Positions 8,303 through 17,400 of a DNA stretch of 64,000 nucleotides are shown one piece after another. Each line of letters begins with the position of its first letter. Positions within the stretch are counted from its first letter, which is position 1. Source of the DNA: CAIWHR01 sp963713275 (GTDB lineage: Bacteria; Pseudomonadota; Gammaproteobacteria; Burkholderiales; Casimicrobiaceae); contig CAVQLG010000012.1 in the NCBI GenBank assembly GCA_963713275.1, positions 16,508 to 80,507 on the forward strand, in the 5' to 3' direction. A program made the translations under genes and the position numbers. The notes below the pieces were generated by a model. That model was given only the letters and a program-made list of their open reading frames with translations, was not told where the DNA came from and searched no databases.

Positions 8303-8756
8303 GTCATTGCGCGCTAGAGCAACTCGCGGAATTGCTCCACGGTGAGGCCGGGGTCACGAACGATGCCGCCGCTTCGGATGCAGATCGAGCGCACGCTTGA
8401 GATTCACCGCGGCGATCCGGCGGTCGGTTCCCTGGGACGCGGTGGTGTAGCCGGCACGCACCGGGGCCGCGCGGTTCTGGCGCGCTCCGGCGGCCGCAGG
8501 CCTTCGCTTGCCCGGCGTCGCGGCGGGTTCGCCGGGGCGGACAACGGTGTCCCGAAGCGCGAACGCCACGTTTATGCCCGTCGACGAGCGCCGGCAGCTG
8601 GGCCGCGCCGCATCGTGGCGACGGCAGGACGCATGATGTACATGTTTTGTCCAGGTCGAACCATGAACTTTTTGCGGTAGACTCAGGTCTGTAAGTCATT
8701 CGTTCGACGGATCCCCGTCGGCGAGTGCCACCGTCCACCGCTCACAGGAGAAAACC
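8303..8756. other. Region upstream of the attC-like site with a decayed cassette reading frame
   Basis: If the attC-like site is real, its cassette gene should lie here on the minus strand. A frame ends at 8314 with the plausible C-terminus DPGLTVEQFRELL, preceded, after an apparent one-base shift near 8365, by RRIAAVNLKRALDLHPK in another frame. No family was recognised and no intact gene is supported. The right end holds the promoter region of the following secreted-protein gene. Confidence 0.35.
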
Positions 8757-9344
8757 ATGATCGCCACGAAAATCCGCACCACGGTCCTCGCCGCAGGCAT
8801 CGCGATGTCCATGGCCGCCCCGCTCGCCTCCGCGTCGCCGACCGCCCAGATCAACAGCGGCTATACACTGGTCGAACTCGCGCCTGAGTTCGTCGGGGCC
8901 CTGACCTCGCTGGGCATTGCGCCCTCGAAGGTCCTGCCCGGCACGCTACACCAGCGCATCGCGTTCTTCCCGATCACAGGCGGCCGGCTCGACGCGTCGA
9001 ACGTCAAAGGCGAAGTGCCGCATTCCGGCGGTCTCAAGCTGACCGCGGCCGCGACGCAGGTCGTGATCTCGGACTTCGTCATCGATACCACGGCGTCGCC
9101 GCGGCTCACCGGGCTCGTCACGGTCAACGGCTCCATCGTCGGCCGCATCCCGCTGTTCAACCTGGCGTTGCCGGCGCTGTCGCTGCCGCTCAACCTGCCG
9201 CCGAGCCCCGAGGCGCTGCTGATCGAGGGCAATCGCGTGACGCTTACCGCCGAAGCCGCGGCGGCGCTCAACAGCGTTTTCGGCAGCTCGGCGTTCACGC
9301 CCGGCTTCAACATCGGCATCGCTTCGGTGTACGCGAACTACTGA
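8757..9344 (+). CDS. Secreted beta-rich protein of unknown function
   Basis: The 195-residue protein begins with a clear Sec signal peptide (KIRTTVLAAGIAMSMAAPLA, cleavage near ASA-SP), so it is exported. The mature part is rich in beta-branched residues and glycine, with no cysteine and no membrane segment; the pattern resembles HtaA-like all-beta domains found in some secreted proteins, but I do not recognise a confirmed family. The start is supported by AGGAG 9 bases upstream. It stands alone: the gene before it is a decayed cassette region on the other strand, and ubiD converges on it after 320 bases. Confidence 0.75.
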   Translation: MIATKIRTTVLAAGIAMSMAAPLASASPTAQINSGYTLVELAPEFVGALTSLGIAPSKVLPGTLHQRIAFFPITGGRLDASNVKGEVPHSGGLKLTAAATQVVISDFVIDTTASPRLTGLVTVNGSIVGRIPLFNLALPALSLPLNLPPSPEALLIEGNRVTLTAEAAAALNSVFGSSAFTPGFNIGIASVYANY

Positions 9345-9666
9345 GCATCGCCGGGAAGCGGCAGGCTGCTGCCAGCCACGACGACGATGCGCCGGTAACG
9401 GCGTATCGGGAACCGTCGCTCAATCGCTGTCTGGCAGGCGGCATCCTGGCGCAGCGTGCGCACGCAGCCGTTTGGGCAAGCCACCCGCGGGTCGGCGTCC
9501 GCGCCGCGGCCCTATCCCCAGGGCAGTCCCTCGACCAGCGCTCCGGGTCGCCCGCGGGCGAGCGGGCGTCGGGACAGGACACGCGCTTCGAGGCGAAGAG
9601 GGGACAAGCTTCGGCGCAGACGGCCCGCCCGGCAGGTGCGCGCTCAGGCCGTGAGTGGACAAGCCG
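9345..9666. other. Intergenic stretch without a supported gene
   Basis: This 322-base, GC-rich interval separates the ends of two convergent genes. Short open frames exist on both strands but have no ribosome binding site or recognisable product. I see no strong terminator hairpin. Confidence 0.5.
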
Positions 9667-11154
9667 TCACAGCCCCAGCGCGTTCCACAGCGCGTCGATC
9701 CGCAGCGTGACTGCCGGGTCCATCGCGATCGGGTGGCCCCATGCGCGCTGCGTCTCGCCCGGCCACTTGTGGGTCGCGTCGATGCCCATCTTGCTGCCCA
9801 GCCCGGACACCGGCGACGCGAAGTCGAGATAGTCGATCGGCGTCGACTCGATCACCATCGCGTCGCGCGCCGGATCGACACGCGTGGTCAGCGCCCAGAT
9901 CACTTCCTTCCAGTCGCGGATGTCGACGTCGTCGTCAATGACGATGATGAACTTGGTGTACATGAACTGCCGCAGGAAGCTCCAGACGCCGAACATGACC
10001 CGCTTGGCGTGCCCGGGGTACTGCTTCTTCAGCGCCACGACCGCGAGCCGGTACGAGCAACCCTCCGGCGGCAGGTAGAAGTCGGCGATCTCGGGGAATT
10101 GCTTCTGCAGCAGCGGCACGAACACCTCGTTCAGCGCCACGCCCAGCACCGCAGGTTCGTCGGGGGGCTTGCCGGTGTACGTCGAGTGGTAGATCGGGTC
10201 GCGACGCATCGTGATCCGGTCGAGGGTGAACACCGGAAAGCGCTCGACCTCGTTGTAATAGCCGGTGTGGTCGCCGAACGGACCCTCGGCTGCCGTCTCG
10301 TAGCCGGTGGCATCGGCCGGGTCGGGCTGCAGAAAACCCTCCAGCACGATTTCGGCCGACGCCGGCACCGAGAGCCCGTGCGTCCCGCACTTGACGATCT
10401 CGGTGCGCGAGCCGCGCAGCAATCCCGCGAACTGATACTCGGACAGCGCGTCGGGCACCGGCGTCACCGCACCCAGGATCGTCGCCGGATCGGCGCCGAG
10501 CGCGACCGCGATCGGAAACGGCGTGCCGGGATGCGCTCGCGCGTGATCGCGGAAATCGAGCGCGCCTCCGCGGTGGGCGAGCCAGCGCATGATCACCTTG
10601 TTGCGCGCGATCACCTGCTGCCGGTAGATCCCCAGGTTCTGGCGGGGCTTGTGCGGTCCCCGCGTCACGGTAAGACCCCAGGTGATGAGCGGTCCCGCGT
10701 CGCCGGGCCAGCAGGTCTGCACCGGCAGGCGCGCCAGGTCGAGGTCACCGCCTTCCCAGACGATCTCCTGGCAAGGCGCGAAGCGGCGCTCCCTGGGCGC
10801 CATGTTGAGCACCTGCATGAACACCGGCCGCGTGTTCTGCCAGGCGTCCTTCAGCCCCTTCGGCGGCTCCGGCTCCTTGAGGAACGCGAGCAGCCGGCCG
10901 ATCTCGCGCAACGCTCCGACGTCGTCCTCGCCCATGCCCATCGCGACGCGGCGCGGCGTGCCGAAGAGGTTGGCGAGCACCGGAATCGCGTGCCCCTTCG
11001 GCTGCTCGAACAGCAGCGCCGGTCCGCCAGCCTTGAGCACGCGATCGCAGATCTCGGTCATCTCGAGCTTCGGGTCGACCGCGACGCCGATCCGCTTCAA
11101 TTCGCCCTGGCGCTCGAGTTGCGCGATGAAGTCGCGCAGGTCGGTGTATTTCAT
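9667..11154 (-). CDS. ubiD: UbiD-family decarboxylase (3-octaprenyl-4-hydroxybenzoate carboxy-lyase)
   Basis: The 495-residue protein has the length and blocks of UbiD: MKYTDLRDFIAQLE at the start, GPLITWGLTVTRGP and QNLGIYRQQVI in the middle, and the E-D-E surroundings such as AEGPFGDHTGYYNE and YHSTYTGKPPDEPAVLG. UbiD uses prenylated FMN to decarboxylate the ubiquinone precursor in the cytoplasm. The ATG at 11154 was preferred because family similarity starts there; a longer frame upstream is not conserved. It is divergent from an MFS transporter gene. The prenyltransferase gene ubiA lies 4 kb away. The UbiX partner is not in the window. Confidence 0.92.
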   Translation of the reverse strand: MKYTDLRDFIAQLERQGELKRIGVAVDPKLEMTEICDRVLKAGGPALLFEQPKGHAIPVLANLFGTPRRVAMGMGEDDVGALREIGRLLAFLKEPEPPKGLKDAWQNTRPVFMQVLNMAPRERRFAPCQEIVWEGGDLDLARLPVQTCWPGDAGPLITWGLTVTRGPHKPRQNLGIYRQQVIARNKVIMRWLAHRGGALDFRDHARAHPGTPFPIAVALGADPATILGAVTPVPDALSEYQFAGLLRGSRTEIVKCGTHGLSVPASAEIVLEGFLQPDPADATGYETAAEGPFGDHTGYYNEVERFPVFTLDRITMRRDPIYHSTYTGKPPDEPAVLGVALNEVFVPLLQKQFPEIADFYLPPEGCSYRLAVVALKKQYPGHAKRVMFGVWSFLRQFMYTKFIIVIDDDVDIRDWKEVIWALTTRVDPARDAMVIESTPIDYLDFASPVSGLGSKMGIDATHKWPGETQRAWGHPIAMDPAVTLRIDALWNALGL

Positions 11155-11239
11155 CGCGGCATCCGGTTCGGCGCCGCGGGTCGCGGCACCGTTGGCGGCG
11201 ATGGTACCAAACGGGCCCGCGCCGCCCGTACAATGGGCG

Positions 11240-12514
11240 ATGCCCGCCGCGCCCGGCTTCGTGCCGCCCGAACGCAGCTTCGTCGCCACCCGTCGCATGA
11301 TCTTCGGCCTCGTGCTGGCGAGCTTCGTGCTGTCGTTCTTCCACCGCACCGCGCCAGCGGCGATTGCCGGGGAACTCACGCGCGCCTTCGGGATCAGCGG
11401 GGCGGTGCTCGGCACGCTGGCGGCGACATACTTCTACGTCTACACGCTGCTGCAGGTTCCCGTCGGCGTGCTCGCCGACACGCTGGGTCCGCGCGTCATC
11501 CTGGCCGGCGGATCGCTCATCGCCGGCGCGGGCTCGCTCGCGTTCGGACTCGCCTCCACCTGGGAGGTCGCGGCGCTGGGCCGCACGCTGGTCGGCATCG
11601 GCGTGTCGACGGCGTTCATCGCGATCCTCAAGATCAACGCGGTGTGGTTTCCCGCGGATCGCTTCGCGACGCTCAACGGCGTGACGATGTTTGCGGGCAA
11701 CTGCGGCGCGGTGCTCGCCGGCGCGCCGCTGGCCTGGGTCGTAACGCAGACGTCGTGGCGGGCCGTGTTCGTCGGCCTCGCGCTCTTGTCCACGGGACTC
11801 GCGGCGGCGACCTGGCGCCTGGTCCGCGACCGCCCCGCGGACCTGGGCTTTGCCCCGGTCCACCCGTCCGGCGCCGAGGGCACGCGCAGCCACTGGACGC
11901 GCGCGCTGCGGCAGGTGCTCGGGAACCCGCGGACCTGGCCGGGATTCTTCGTCAACTTCGGCGTCGGCGGCAGCTTCCTCGCTTTCGGCGGGCTGTGGGC
12001 CGTGCCCTACCTGCAGGAGGTGCACGGCCAGTCACGCACGCTCGCCGCGCAGCATACGAGCCTGCTGCTGTTGGGCGTGGCGTTCGGGTCGATGATCGCC
12101 GGTGTCGTCTCCGATCGGCTCGGCAGCCGCCGGGGCGTGATGCGCGCCTATGCGCTGCTGTACGCGTTGTCCTGGCTGCCGTGGGTCGCCCGCGCCGCGT
12201 GGCCGCACGCCGCCACGCTCGCCTGGTTCTTCGGAATGGGCCTGCTGATCCCCGGATTCACGCTCTCGTGGACGATCGCCAAGGAGGTGAACCGACCCGA
12301 GCACTCCGGCATCGCGACGTCGGTGGTCAACGTCGGCATCTTCCTCGGCACCGGGATCCTGCAGCCACTGGTGGGGTTCGTGCTCGACCGCGGTCGCGCG
12401 GCCGGCGATGCCGCCGCCGCGTGGGATCGCGCCGTACTGATCCTTGCCGGTGCTGCCGCACTCGGCGCGCTGTGCACGCTGCTCGTCCGGGAGCCCGAAC
12501 GTCGGACGCACTGA
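11240..12514 (+). CDS. Major facilitator superfamily transporter
   Basis: The 424-residue protein has about twelve hydrophobic segments and the MFS loop between helices 2 and 3 (GVLADTLGPR, with a repeat SDRLGSRRG in the second half). The start FFHRTAPAAIAGELTRAF is typical of the nitrate/oxalate-formate and NarK-like branch of anion or organic-acid carriers. The substrate is not evident from the sequence. It is divergent from ubiD with an 85-base gap holding both promoters. An internal ATG at 11297 is an alternative start. Confidence 0.85.
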   Translation: MPAAPGFVPPERSFVATRRMIFGLVLASFVLSFFHRTAPAAIAGELTRAFGISGAVLGTLAATYFYVYTLLQVPVGVLADTLGPRVILAGGSLIAGAGSLAFGLASTWEVAALGRTLVGIGVSTAFIAILKINAVWFPADRFATLNGVTMFAGNCGAVLAGAPLAWVVTQTSWRAVFVGLALLSTGLAAATWRLVRDRPADLGFAPVHPSGAEGTRSHWTRALRQVLGNPRTWPGFFVNFGVGGSFLAFGGLWAVPYLQEVHGQSRTLAAQHTSLLLLGVAFGSMIAGVVSDRLGSRRGVMRAYALLYALSWLPWVARAAWPHAATLAWFFGMGLLIPGFTLSWTIAKEVNRPEHSGIATSVVNVGIFLGTGILQPLVGFVLDRGRAAGDAAAAWDRAVLILAGAAALGALCTLLVREPERRTH

Positions 12515-12592
12515 AGGTGCCGGTGCCGGCGCGCGCAACCGGCCGCGGGTCCGGCGGGGTCAGCACGACCCGAACGGTTTCCCGACGGGCGC

Positions 12593-14266
12593 TCAGAACA
12601 GCCCGACGATGCGCCCGGCCGCGTCGACGTCGATGCGGTTCGCCGCGGGCTCCTTCGGCAGCCCGGGCATCGTCATCACTTCGCCACAGAGCAGCACGAC
12701 GAACTCCGCGCCGGCAGCGAGCCTGACCTCGCGGACGTTCACGACATGCCCGCCGGGAGCCCCGCGCAGCAGCGGATCGGTCGAGAACGAGTACGGCGTC
12801 TTGGCGATGCAGACCGGGAAGTGGCCGTAGCCCGTCTGCTGCAGGCGGCGGATCTGCGCGCGCACCTTGGTGTCCGCGGTCACGGCGGACGCGCCGTAGA
12901 TCGTCTTGGCGACCTTGTTGACCTTCTCCCACAGCGAGTCGCCGTCGTCGTAGGCCAGGCGGAAGTTGCCGGGCACGCCTTCGATCGTCGCGACGACGGC
13001 GTGCGCGAGCGCCTCGGCGCCCGCGCCGCCGTCGGCCCAGTGGCTCGCCACGACGACCGGGGCGCTGTGGTGCGCCATCCGCCGCGCGAGGCGGTCGAGC
13101 TCGGCGACGGTGTCCGTCTCGAACCGGTTGACGGCGATCACGCAGGGCAGCCCGAAGTGGTTGCGCACGTTGTTGACGTGTCGCTCCAGGTTGGCCATGC
13201 CCTGGTCCAGCGCGTCGAGGTTCTCGCCTCCGAGGTCGGCGGCATCGACGCCGCCGTGGTACTTGAGCGCCCGCAGCGTGGCCACGAGCACGACGACGTC
13301 CGGCACGAGCCCGGCCTTGCGGCACTTGATGTCGAAGAATTTCTCGGCCCCGAGGTCGGCGCCGAAGCCCGCCTCGGTGACCACGTAGTCGGCGAGTTTC
13401 AGCGCTGCCTTGGTGGCGATGACCGAATTGCAGCCGTGCGCGATGTTGCCGAACGGGCCGCCGTGGATGAATGCCGGGTTGTTCTCCAGCGTCTGGACGA
13501 GGTTGGGCGCCAGCGCGTCGCGCAGCACCGCCGTCATCGCACCGTGGGCACCGAGGTCGCCCGCACGCACGGGTTTCTGGTCACGGGTGTACCCGACGAC
13601 GATCCGGGCGAGCCGGTCGCGCAGGTCGGACAGGGACTCGGCCAGGCAGAAGATCGCCATCACCTCGGAGGCCACGACGATGTCGAAGCCGTCCTGCCGC
13701 GGGTAGCCGTTGGCCGGCCCGCCGAGCGCGATCGTGATCTCGCGCAGCGCGCGGTCGTTCATGTCGACCACTCGCTTCCAGATGATGCGCCGCACGTCGA
13801 TGCCGAGGGGGTTGCCGTGGTGGATGTGGTTGTCGACCAGCGCCGCCAGCAGGTTGTTGGCGACGCCGATCGCGTGGAAGTCGCCCGTGAAGTGCAGGTT
13901 GATGTCCTCCATCGGCACGACCTGCGCGTACCCCCCGCCGGCCGCGCCCCCCTTCATCCCGAACACCGGACCGAGCGAGGGTTCGCGCAGGCAGATCGCG
14001 GCCTTCCGGCCGACGCGATTGAGCGCGTCGCCCAGCCCCACGACGGTCGTCGTCTTGCCTTCGCCGGCGGGGGTCGGGCTGATCGCCGAGACGAGAATCA
14101 GGCGACCGCGTTTCCGCCCGTCAAGGGCGGCGAGCCAGTCGAGCGCGACCTTCGCCTTGGTCCGCCCGTAGGTCTCGATCGCCTCCTCCGGGATGCCGAG
14201 GCGGGCGGCGACGTCGACGATGGGCGAAAGCTTCGCGCGCTGCGCGATCTCGAGATCGGTCAGCAT
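12593..14266 (-). CDS. fhs: Formate-tetrahydrofolate ligase
   Basis: The 557-residue protein is a complete Fhs. It has the ATP-binding PTPAGEGKTTT near residue 67, the folate-site block EPSLGPVFGMKGGAAGGGYA and the middle HGGPFGNIAHGCNS. The enzyme makes 10-formyl-tetrahydrofolate from formate with ATP, feeding one-carbon metabolism. The start at 14266 is preceded by GGAGA. It converges on the MFS gene with 78 bases between. It stands alone as a transcription unit, about 530 bases from the divergent ompW gene. Confidence 0.95.
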   Translation of the reverse strand: MLTDLEIAQRAKLSPIVDVAARLGIPEEAIETYGRTKAKVALDWLAALDGRKRGRLILVSAISPTPAGEGKTTTVVGLGDALNRVGRKAAICLREPSLGPVFGMKGGAAGGGYAQVVPMEDINLHFTGDFHAIGVANNLLAALVDNHIHHGNPLGIDVRRIIWKRVVDMNDRALREITIALGGPANGYPRQDGFDIVVASEVMAIFCLAESLSDLRDRLARIVVGYTRDQKPVRAGDLGAHGAMTAVLRDALAPNLVQTLENNPAFIHGGPFGNIAHGCNSVIATKAALKLADYVVTEAGFGADLGAEKFFDIKCRKAGLVPDVVVLVATLRALKYHGGVDAADLGGENLDALDQGMANLERHVNNVRNHFGLPCVIAVNRFETDTVAELDRLARRMAHHSAPVVVASHWADGGAGAEALAHAVVATIEGVPGNFRLAYDDGDSLWEKVNKVAKTIYGASAVTADTKVRAQIRRLQQTGYGHFPVCIAKTPYSFSTDPLLRGAPGGHVVNVREVRLAAGAEFVVLLCGEVMTMPGLPKEPAANRIDVDAAGRIVGLF

Positions 14267-14561
14267 GGAACGGTCTCCGTTGTTGTCGGCAGGTGCCGGC
14301 CGCCGGGTGAAGCCGGCCCCGTCGAACCGGGTGGACGCCCCAGGACAGGGGGCCACGACATCGAGGCGGATGACCGAGGCGCGTCACGACGAGCGCCGGC
14401 CCTGCCGTGCGCGCTGCGCGCCTCCGCGAGGGACGAATCCCCTCATCCAGCCGGCGCTCGCATCGCGCGCGACCGGCTCGCCCCGCCGCGCAAACCCGGG
14501 GCAAACGCGCGTTGCCTGAGTGCAACAGACGCCAAGCATGGCATGCGCTTCCGGCTCGGAT

Positions 14562-14575
14562 TTGACCTGGATCAA
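14562..14575. promoter_or_regulatory. FNR/ANR-type box upstream of ompW
   Basis: TTGACCTGGATCAA matches the FNR half-sites TTGAT-N4-ATCAA with one change. It lies 220 bases before the ompW start and 296 bases before the fhs start, in the shared divergent region. OmpW is known to be controlled by FNR in Escherichia coli, so oxygen-responsive control of this ompW gene is plausible. The distance to the coding start implies a long leader or another target. Confidence 0.5.
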
Positions 14576-14794
14576 GCCGCGGCGGCGGACCGGCCTCTAG
14601 CCTTCCCGTGAGCCCTCCCGAGGGGCGATCGGACGCCAATGCGTGCCAGGGCGTGCGAGCCGCGCGTCTTTCCCCGCAACCCGGACGGAATTCGCACGCG
14701 GACGCGCCCGTTCCCACGCAGGCGAGCGAGTTCGCCCATCGGGCGCGTCTTTGACCAGCAGGCGCTGCTCGCGCCATTTCAAGGGAGCCCCAAC

Positions 14795-15397
14795 ATGACC
14801 CAACCCGCCCTCCGTCCGCTCGCCGCAGCGCTCGTCGCCGCCCTCGCGATCCCCGCCACCGCCGACGCGCAGAGCTGGCTCACACGGATCCGCGCCATCG
14901 ACATCGTTCCGGACGTCAGCACCTCGATCAACGGCCTCGACGTCAAGGACCAATGGGCGCCGGAGATCGACTTCACCTATTTCTTCAGCAAGAACCTCGC
15001 CAGCGAGCTGATTCTGTCGACCGCCCGGCATGAGGTCACGCTCAACGGCAACAGCATCGGCAAGGTCAGCATCCTGCCGCCGACGATCACGGTGCAGTAC
15101 CACTTCACCGACCTCGGCGCGTGGAAGCCCTACGTCGGCGGCGGCATCAACTTCACCTATTTCTACAACGTCGGCCTCGCCTTGCCGGTTGGCCCGACGC
15201 TCGACCTCGCCGACGACTGGAGCGTCGGCGGCGCGCTGCAGGCCGGCCTCGACTACGAGATCCAGAAGGACGTCTACCTCAATCTCGACGTCAAGTACCT
15301 GTGGGTGAAGAACGACGTGACGGCGAACGGCAACACCCTCGGCGATCTCAAGATCAACCCCTGGGTGTTCGGGCTCGGCGTGGGCTGGCGGTTCTAG
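14795..15397 (+). CDS. ompW: OmpW-family outer membrane protein
   Basis: The 200-residue protein has a signal peptide (ALVAALAIPATADAQ) and the eight-stranded OmpW barrel pattern: APEIDFTYFFSKNLASELIL, ILPPTITVQYHFTD, PYVGGGINFTYFYNVG and a C-terminal aromatic (GVGWRF) needed for barrel insertion. OmpW forms a narrow hydrophobic channel in the outer membrane and is induced under low oxygen and stress in several species. A GGGAG motif lies before the start. An FNR-type box lies further upstream. Confidence 0.92.
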   Translation: MTQPALRPLAAALVAALAIPATADAQSWLTRIRAIDIVPDVSTSINGLDVKDQWAPEIDFTYFFSKNLASELILSTARHEVTLNGNSIGKVSILPPTITVQYHFTDLGAWKPYVGGGINFTYFYNVGLALPVGPTLDLADDWSVGGALQAGLDYEIQKDVYLNLDVKYLWVKNDVTANGNTLGDLKINPWVFGLGVGWRF

Positions 15398-15478
15398 GCT
15401 TTCCAGCCGATTGCGGCCAAGCGACGGGCGCCTTCGCGGCGCCCCTTCGTTTCGGGGCGCAGCGCTGCGCGGCCCCTG

Positions 15479-16411
15479 TCAGATCCCGCGCGGCCAGCCG
15501 CCGAGCCTCCACGCGCCATCGGCGGCGACCCCTGCGAACACGGCGAACCCCAGCCAGTGGTTGTGCAGGAACGCCCGGAAGCAGCGCGTGCGATCGCGCC
15601 CGCGGATCAAGTGCCCGTGCCACAGGGCGCAGCCCGCAGCGGCGGCGAGGCCGGCGTAGTAGAGCACGCCCAACTGACACCACGTCCCGATCGCCACCAT
15701 GCCCACGAGGTAGACCGCGTAGCAGAGCATGACCGCGGCGACGTCGAAGCGGCCGAAGGCAATCGCCGAGGTGCGCAGGCCCAGGCGCAGGTCGTCGTCG
15801 CGATCGACCATCGCGTACTCGGTGTCGTAGGCGACCACCCAGAACAGGTTGGCGCCGAGCATCCACCACGCAAGCGCGGGCACCTCGTCGAACACCGCCG
15901 CGAAGGCCATCGGGATCCCGAACGAGAACGCGACGCCCAGGAACGCCTGCGGCAGCACGAAGAAGCGCTTGCAGAACGGGTAGACGCCGGCGATCACGAC
16001 CGCGGGCAGCGAGAGCAGGATCGTCGTCCGGTTGGTGGCGAGCACCAGCAGGAACGCGCAGAACGCGAGCGCGGCGGCGACCAGCACCGCTTCCGCGGGC
16101 GGGATGTCGCCGGTGGCAAGCGGGCGCGTCGCGGTGCGCTTGACGTACGGGTCGAAGGCGCGGTCGGCCCAGTCGTTGATCGCGCAGCCGGCCGAGCGCA
16201 TCAGCACCGTGCCCAGCGTGAACACCAGCAACTGCGTCCACGTCGGCGCCCCGCGCGCGGCGATCCACAACGCCGTCAGCGTCGGCCAGAGCAGCAGCAG
16301 GATGCCGATCGGCTTGTCGAGGCGAACCAGCCGCTCGTAGGCGTCGAGGCGCGCGAGCGCCGCCTGCCAGCGCGAAGGCAGCGGACCCGCGGAAGAGCGA
16401 TTGCCCGGCAC
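15479..16411 (-). CDS. ubiA: 4-hydroxybenzoate polyprenyltransferase
   Basis: The 310-residue integral membrane protein has the two aspartate-rich UbiA motifs: NDWADRAFD near residue 85 and the second around DTEYAMVDRDDD near residue 195, which bind magnesium and the prenyl diphosphate. It attaches the polyprenyl tail to 4-hydroxybenzoate in ubiquinone synthesis. Eight or nine membrane segments are visible. It is followed upstream by an epimerase gene on the same strand with a 12-base gap, so the two may be co-transcribed. Confidence 0.95.
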   Translation of the reverse strand: MPGNRSSAGPLPSRWQAALARLDAYERLVRLDKPIGILLLLWPTLTALWIAARGAPTWTQLLVFTLGTVLMRSAGCAINDWADRAFDPYVKRTATRPLATGDIPPAEAVLVAAALAFCAFLLVLATNRTTILLSLPAVVIAGVYPFCKRFFVLPQAFLGVAFSFGIPMAFAAVFDEVPALAWWMLGANLFWVVAYDTEYAMVDRDDDLRLGLRTSAIAFGRFDVAAVMLCYAVYLVGMVAIGTWCQLGVLYYAGLAAAAGCALWHGHLIRGRDRTRCFRAFLHNHWLGFAVFAGVAADGAWRLGGWPRGI

Positions 16412-16423
16412 CGTCGCTCCCGG

Positions 16424-17326
16424 TCAGAGCGGCAGCGCGAGCTGCTTCCTCAAGTCGCGCGGCGCGACCTGCAGCAGCAGGTCCTGCGGCTGCGGATAGC
16501 GCAGGCGAACGCGCAGCTCGCCCTTCATCCGCGCGTTGGAAAGACGGCGCGACTCGCTCATGAACGAGAGCAGCATCGGCGCGATCCGCTGCTCGGCCTC
16601 CTCCCAGGAGACACGCGGCGGCCGGGGCAGGTGGAACGTGTCGGCGACGAGGTCGAACCAGTGGCCCATCTTCATCTCGGCGTCGTCGGTGACGTTGTAG
16701 GCGCGATTGGGCTTGCCCCGGAACAGCGCGGCGACGGCTGCTCGTGCGAGGTCGTCGGCGTGGATATGGTTGGTGAAGACGTCGACGTCGGACTGCAGCA
16801 CCGGCGTGCCTTGCTTGATCCGTTCGAGCGGGAGCCGGGTCGGCCCGTAGATGCCGGGCGCGCGCAGGATCGACAGCACCACGCCGTAGCGGCACGCCCA
16901 GTCGCGCAGCAGGTCTTCGGCGGCGACCCGCCGCCGCGCGCGCGGGGTCTGCGGGCGGCGGGGATGCCGCTCGTCGACGCGCGCGCCCGCGCAGTCGCCG
17001 TACACCCCCGAGGTCGAGATGTAGACGAAGCGCCGTGGTATGCTTCGCGCCCGCGCAAGCGCGCAGACGAGTTTGCGGGTGCGCGGATCGTCGCGTCCCT
17101 CGGACGGCGGCGGCGCGAAGTGCAGCACCGCGAACGGCGCCGCGCGCAACCGATTGAGCGTCGACAGCCGGTCGAGGTCGCCGATGAGCGGAACGATCCC
17201 GTGCCGGCGCAGTTTCGCCGCGTCGTCGGGTCGGCGCGTCAACCCGTACACGCGCGCGCTCGGGAGCAGCAGGTCGGCGGTGCGCAGCGCCACGTCGCCA
17301 CAGCCGATCAACAAGACCCTGATCAC
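16424..17326 (-). CDS. NAD(P)-binding epimerase/dehydratase (YeeZ-like)
   Basis: The 300-residue protein begins with a Rossmann fold, VLLIGCGDVALRTADLL, and has the extended-SDR block FVYISTSGVYGDCAG and ILRAPGIYG. It fits the SDR subgroup that includes YeeZ, for which no reaction is firmly known. The GTG start at 17326 puts the Rossmann strand at the N-terminus; an ATG at 17392 would add 22 residues of low complexity. It sits just upstream of ubiA and divergent from the ferredoxin-reductase gene, 74 bases away. Confidence 0.8.
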   Translation of the reverse strand: MIRVLLIGCGDVALRTADLLLPSARVYGLTRRPDDAAKLRRHGIVPLIGDLDRLSTLNRLRAAPFAVLHFAPPPSEGRDDPRTRKLVCALARARSIPRRFVYISTSGVYGDCAGARVDERHPRRPQTPRARRRVAAEDLLRDWACRYGVVLSILRAPGIYGPTRLPLERIKQGTPVLQSDVDVFTNHIHADDLARAAVAALFRGKPNRAYNVTDDAEMKMGHWFDLVADTFHLPRPPRVSWEEAEQRIAPMLLSFMSESRRLSNARMKGELRVRLRYPQPQDLLLQVAPRDLRKQLALPL

Positions 17327-17400
17327 GCAATCACCCGCGTCCCTTGCCCCTGGCGCACGCACGCCCGAGCCCGCGCCACCCATCCGTCCCACTGCCGAAC

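Noticed and set aside
7662..8307. Small proteins in the intron and attC region, including one starting MTPNPALERTRRPATSLMRT
   Set aside because: This is the translation of an attC-like site and intron RNA, a common false gene call near such sites.
9655..12726. Very long plus-strand open frame opposite ubiD and across the MFS gene
   Set aside because: It is the antisense of GC-rich ubiD followed by an off-frame reading of the transporter gene; composition is Arg/His-rich and no domain appears.
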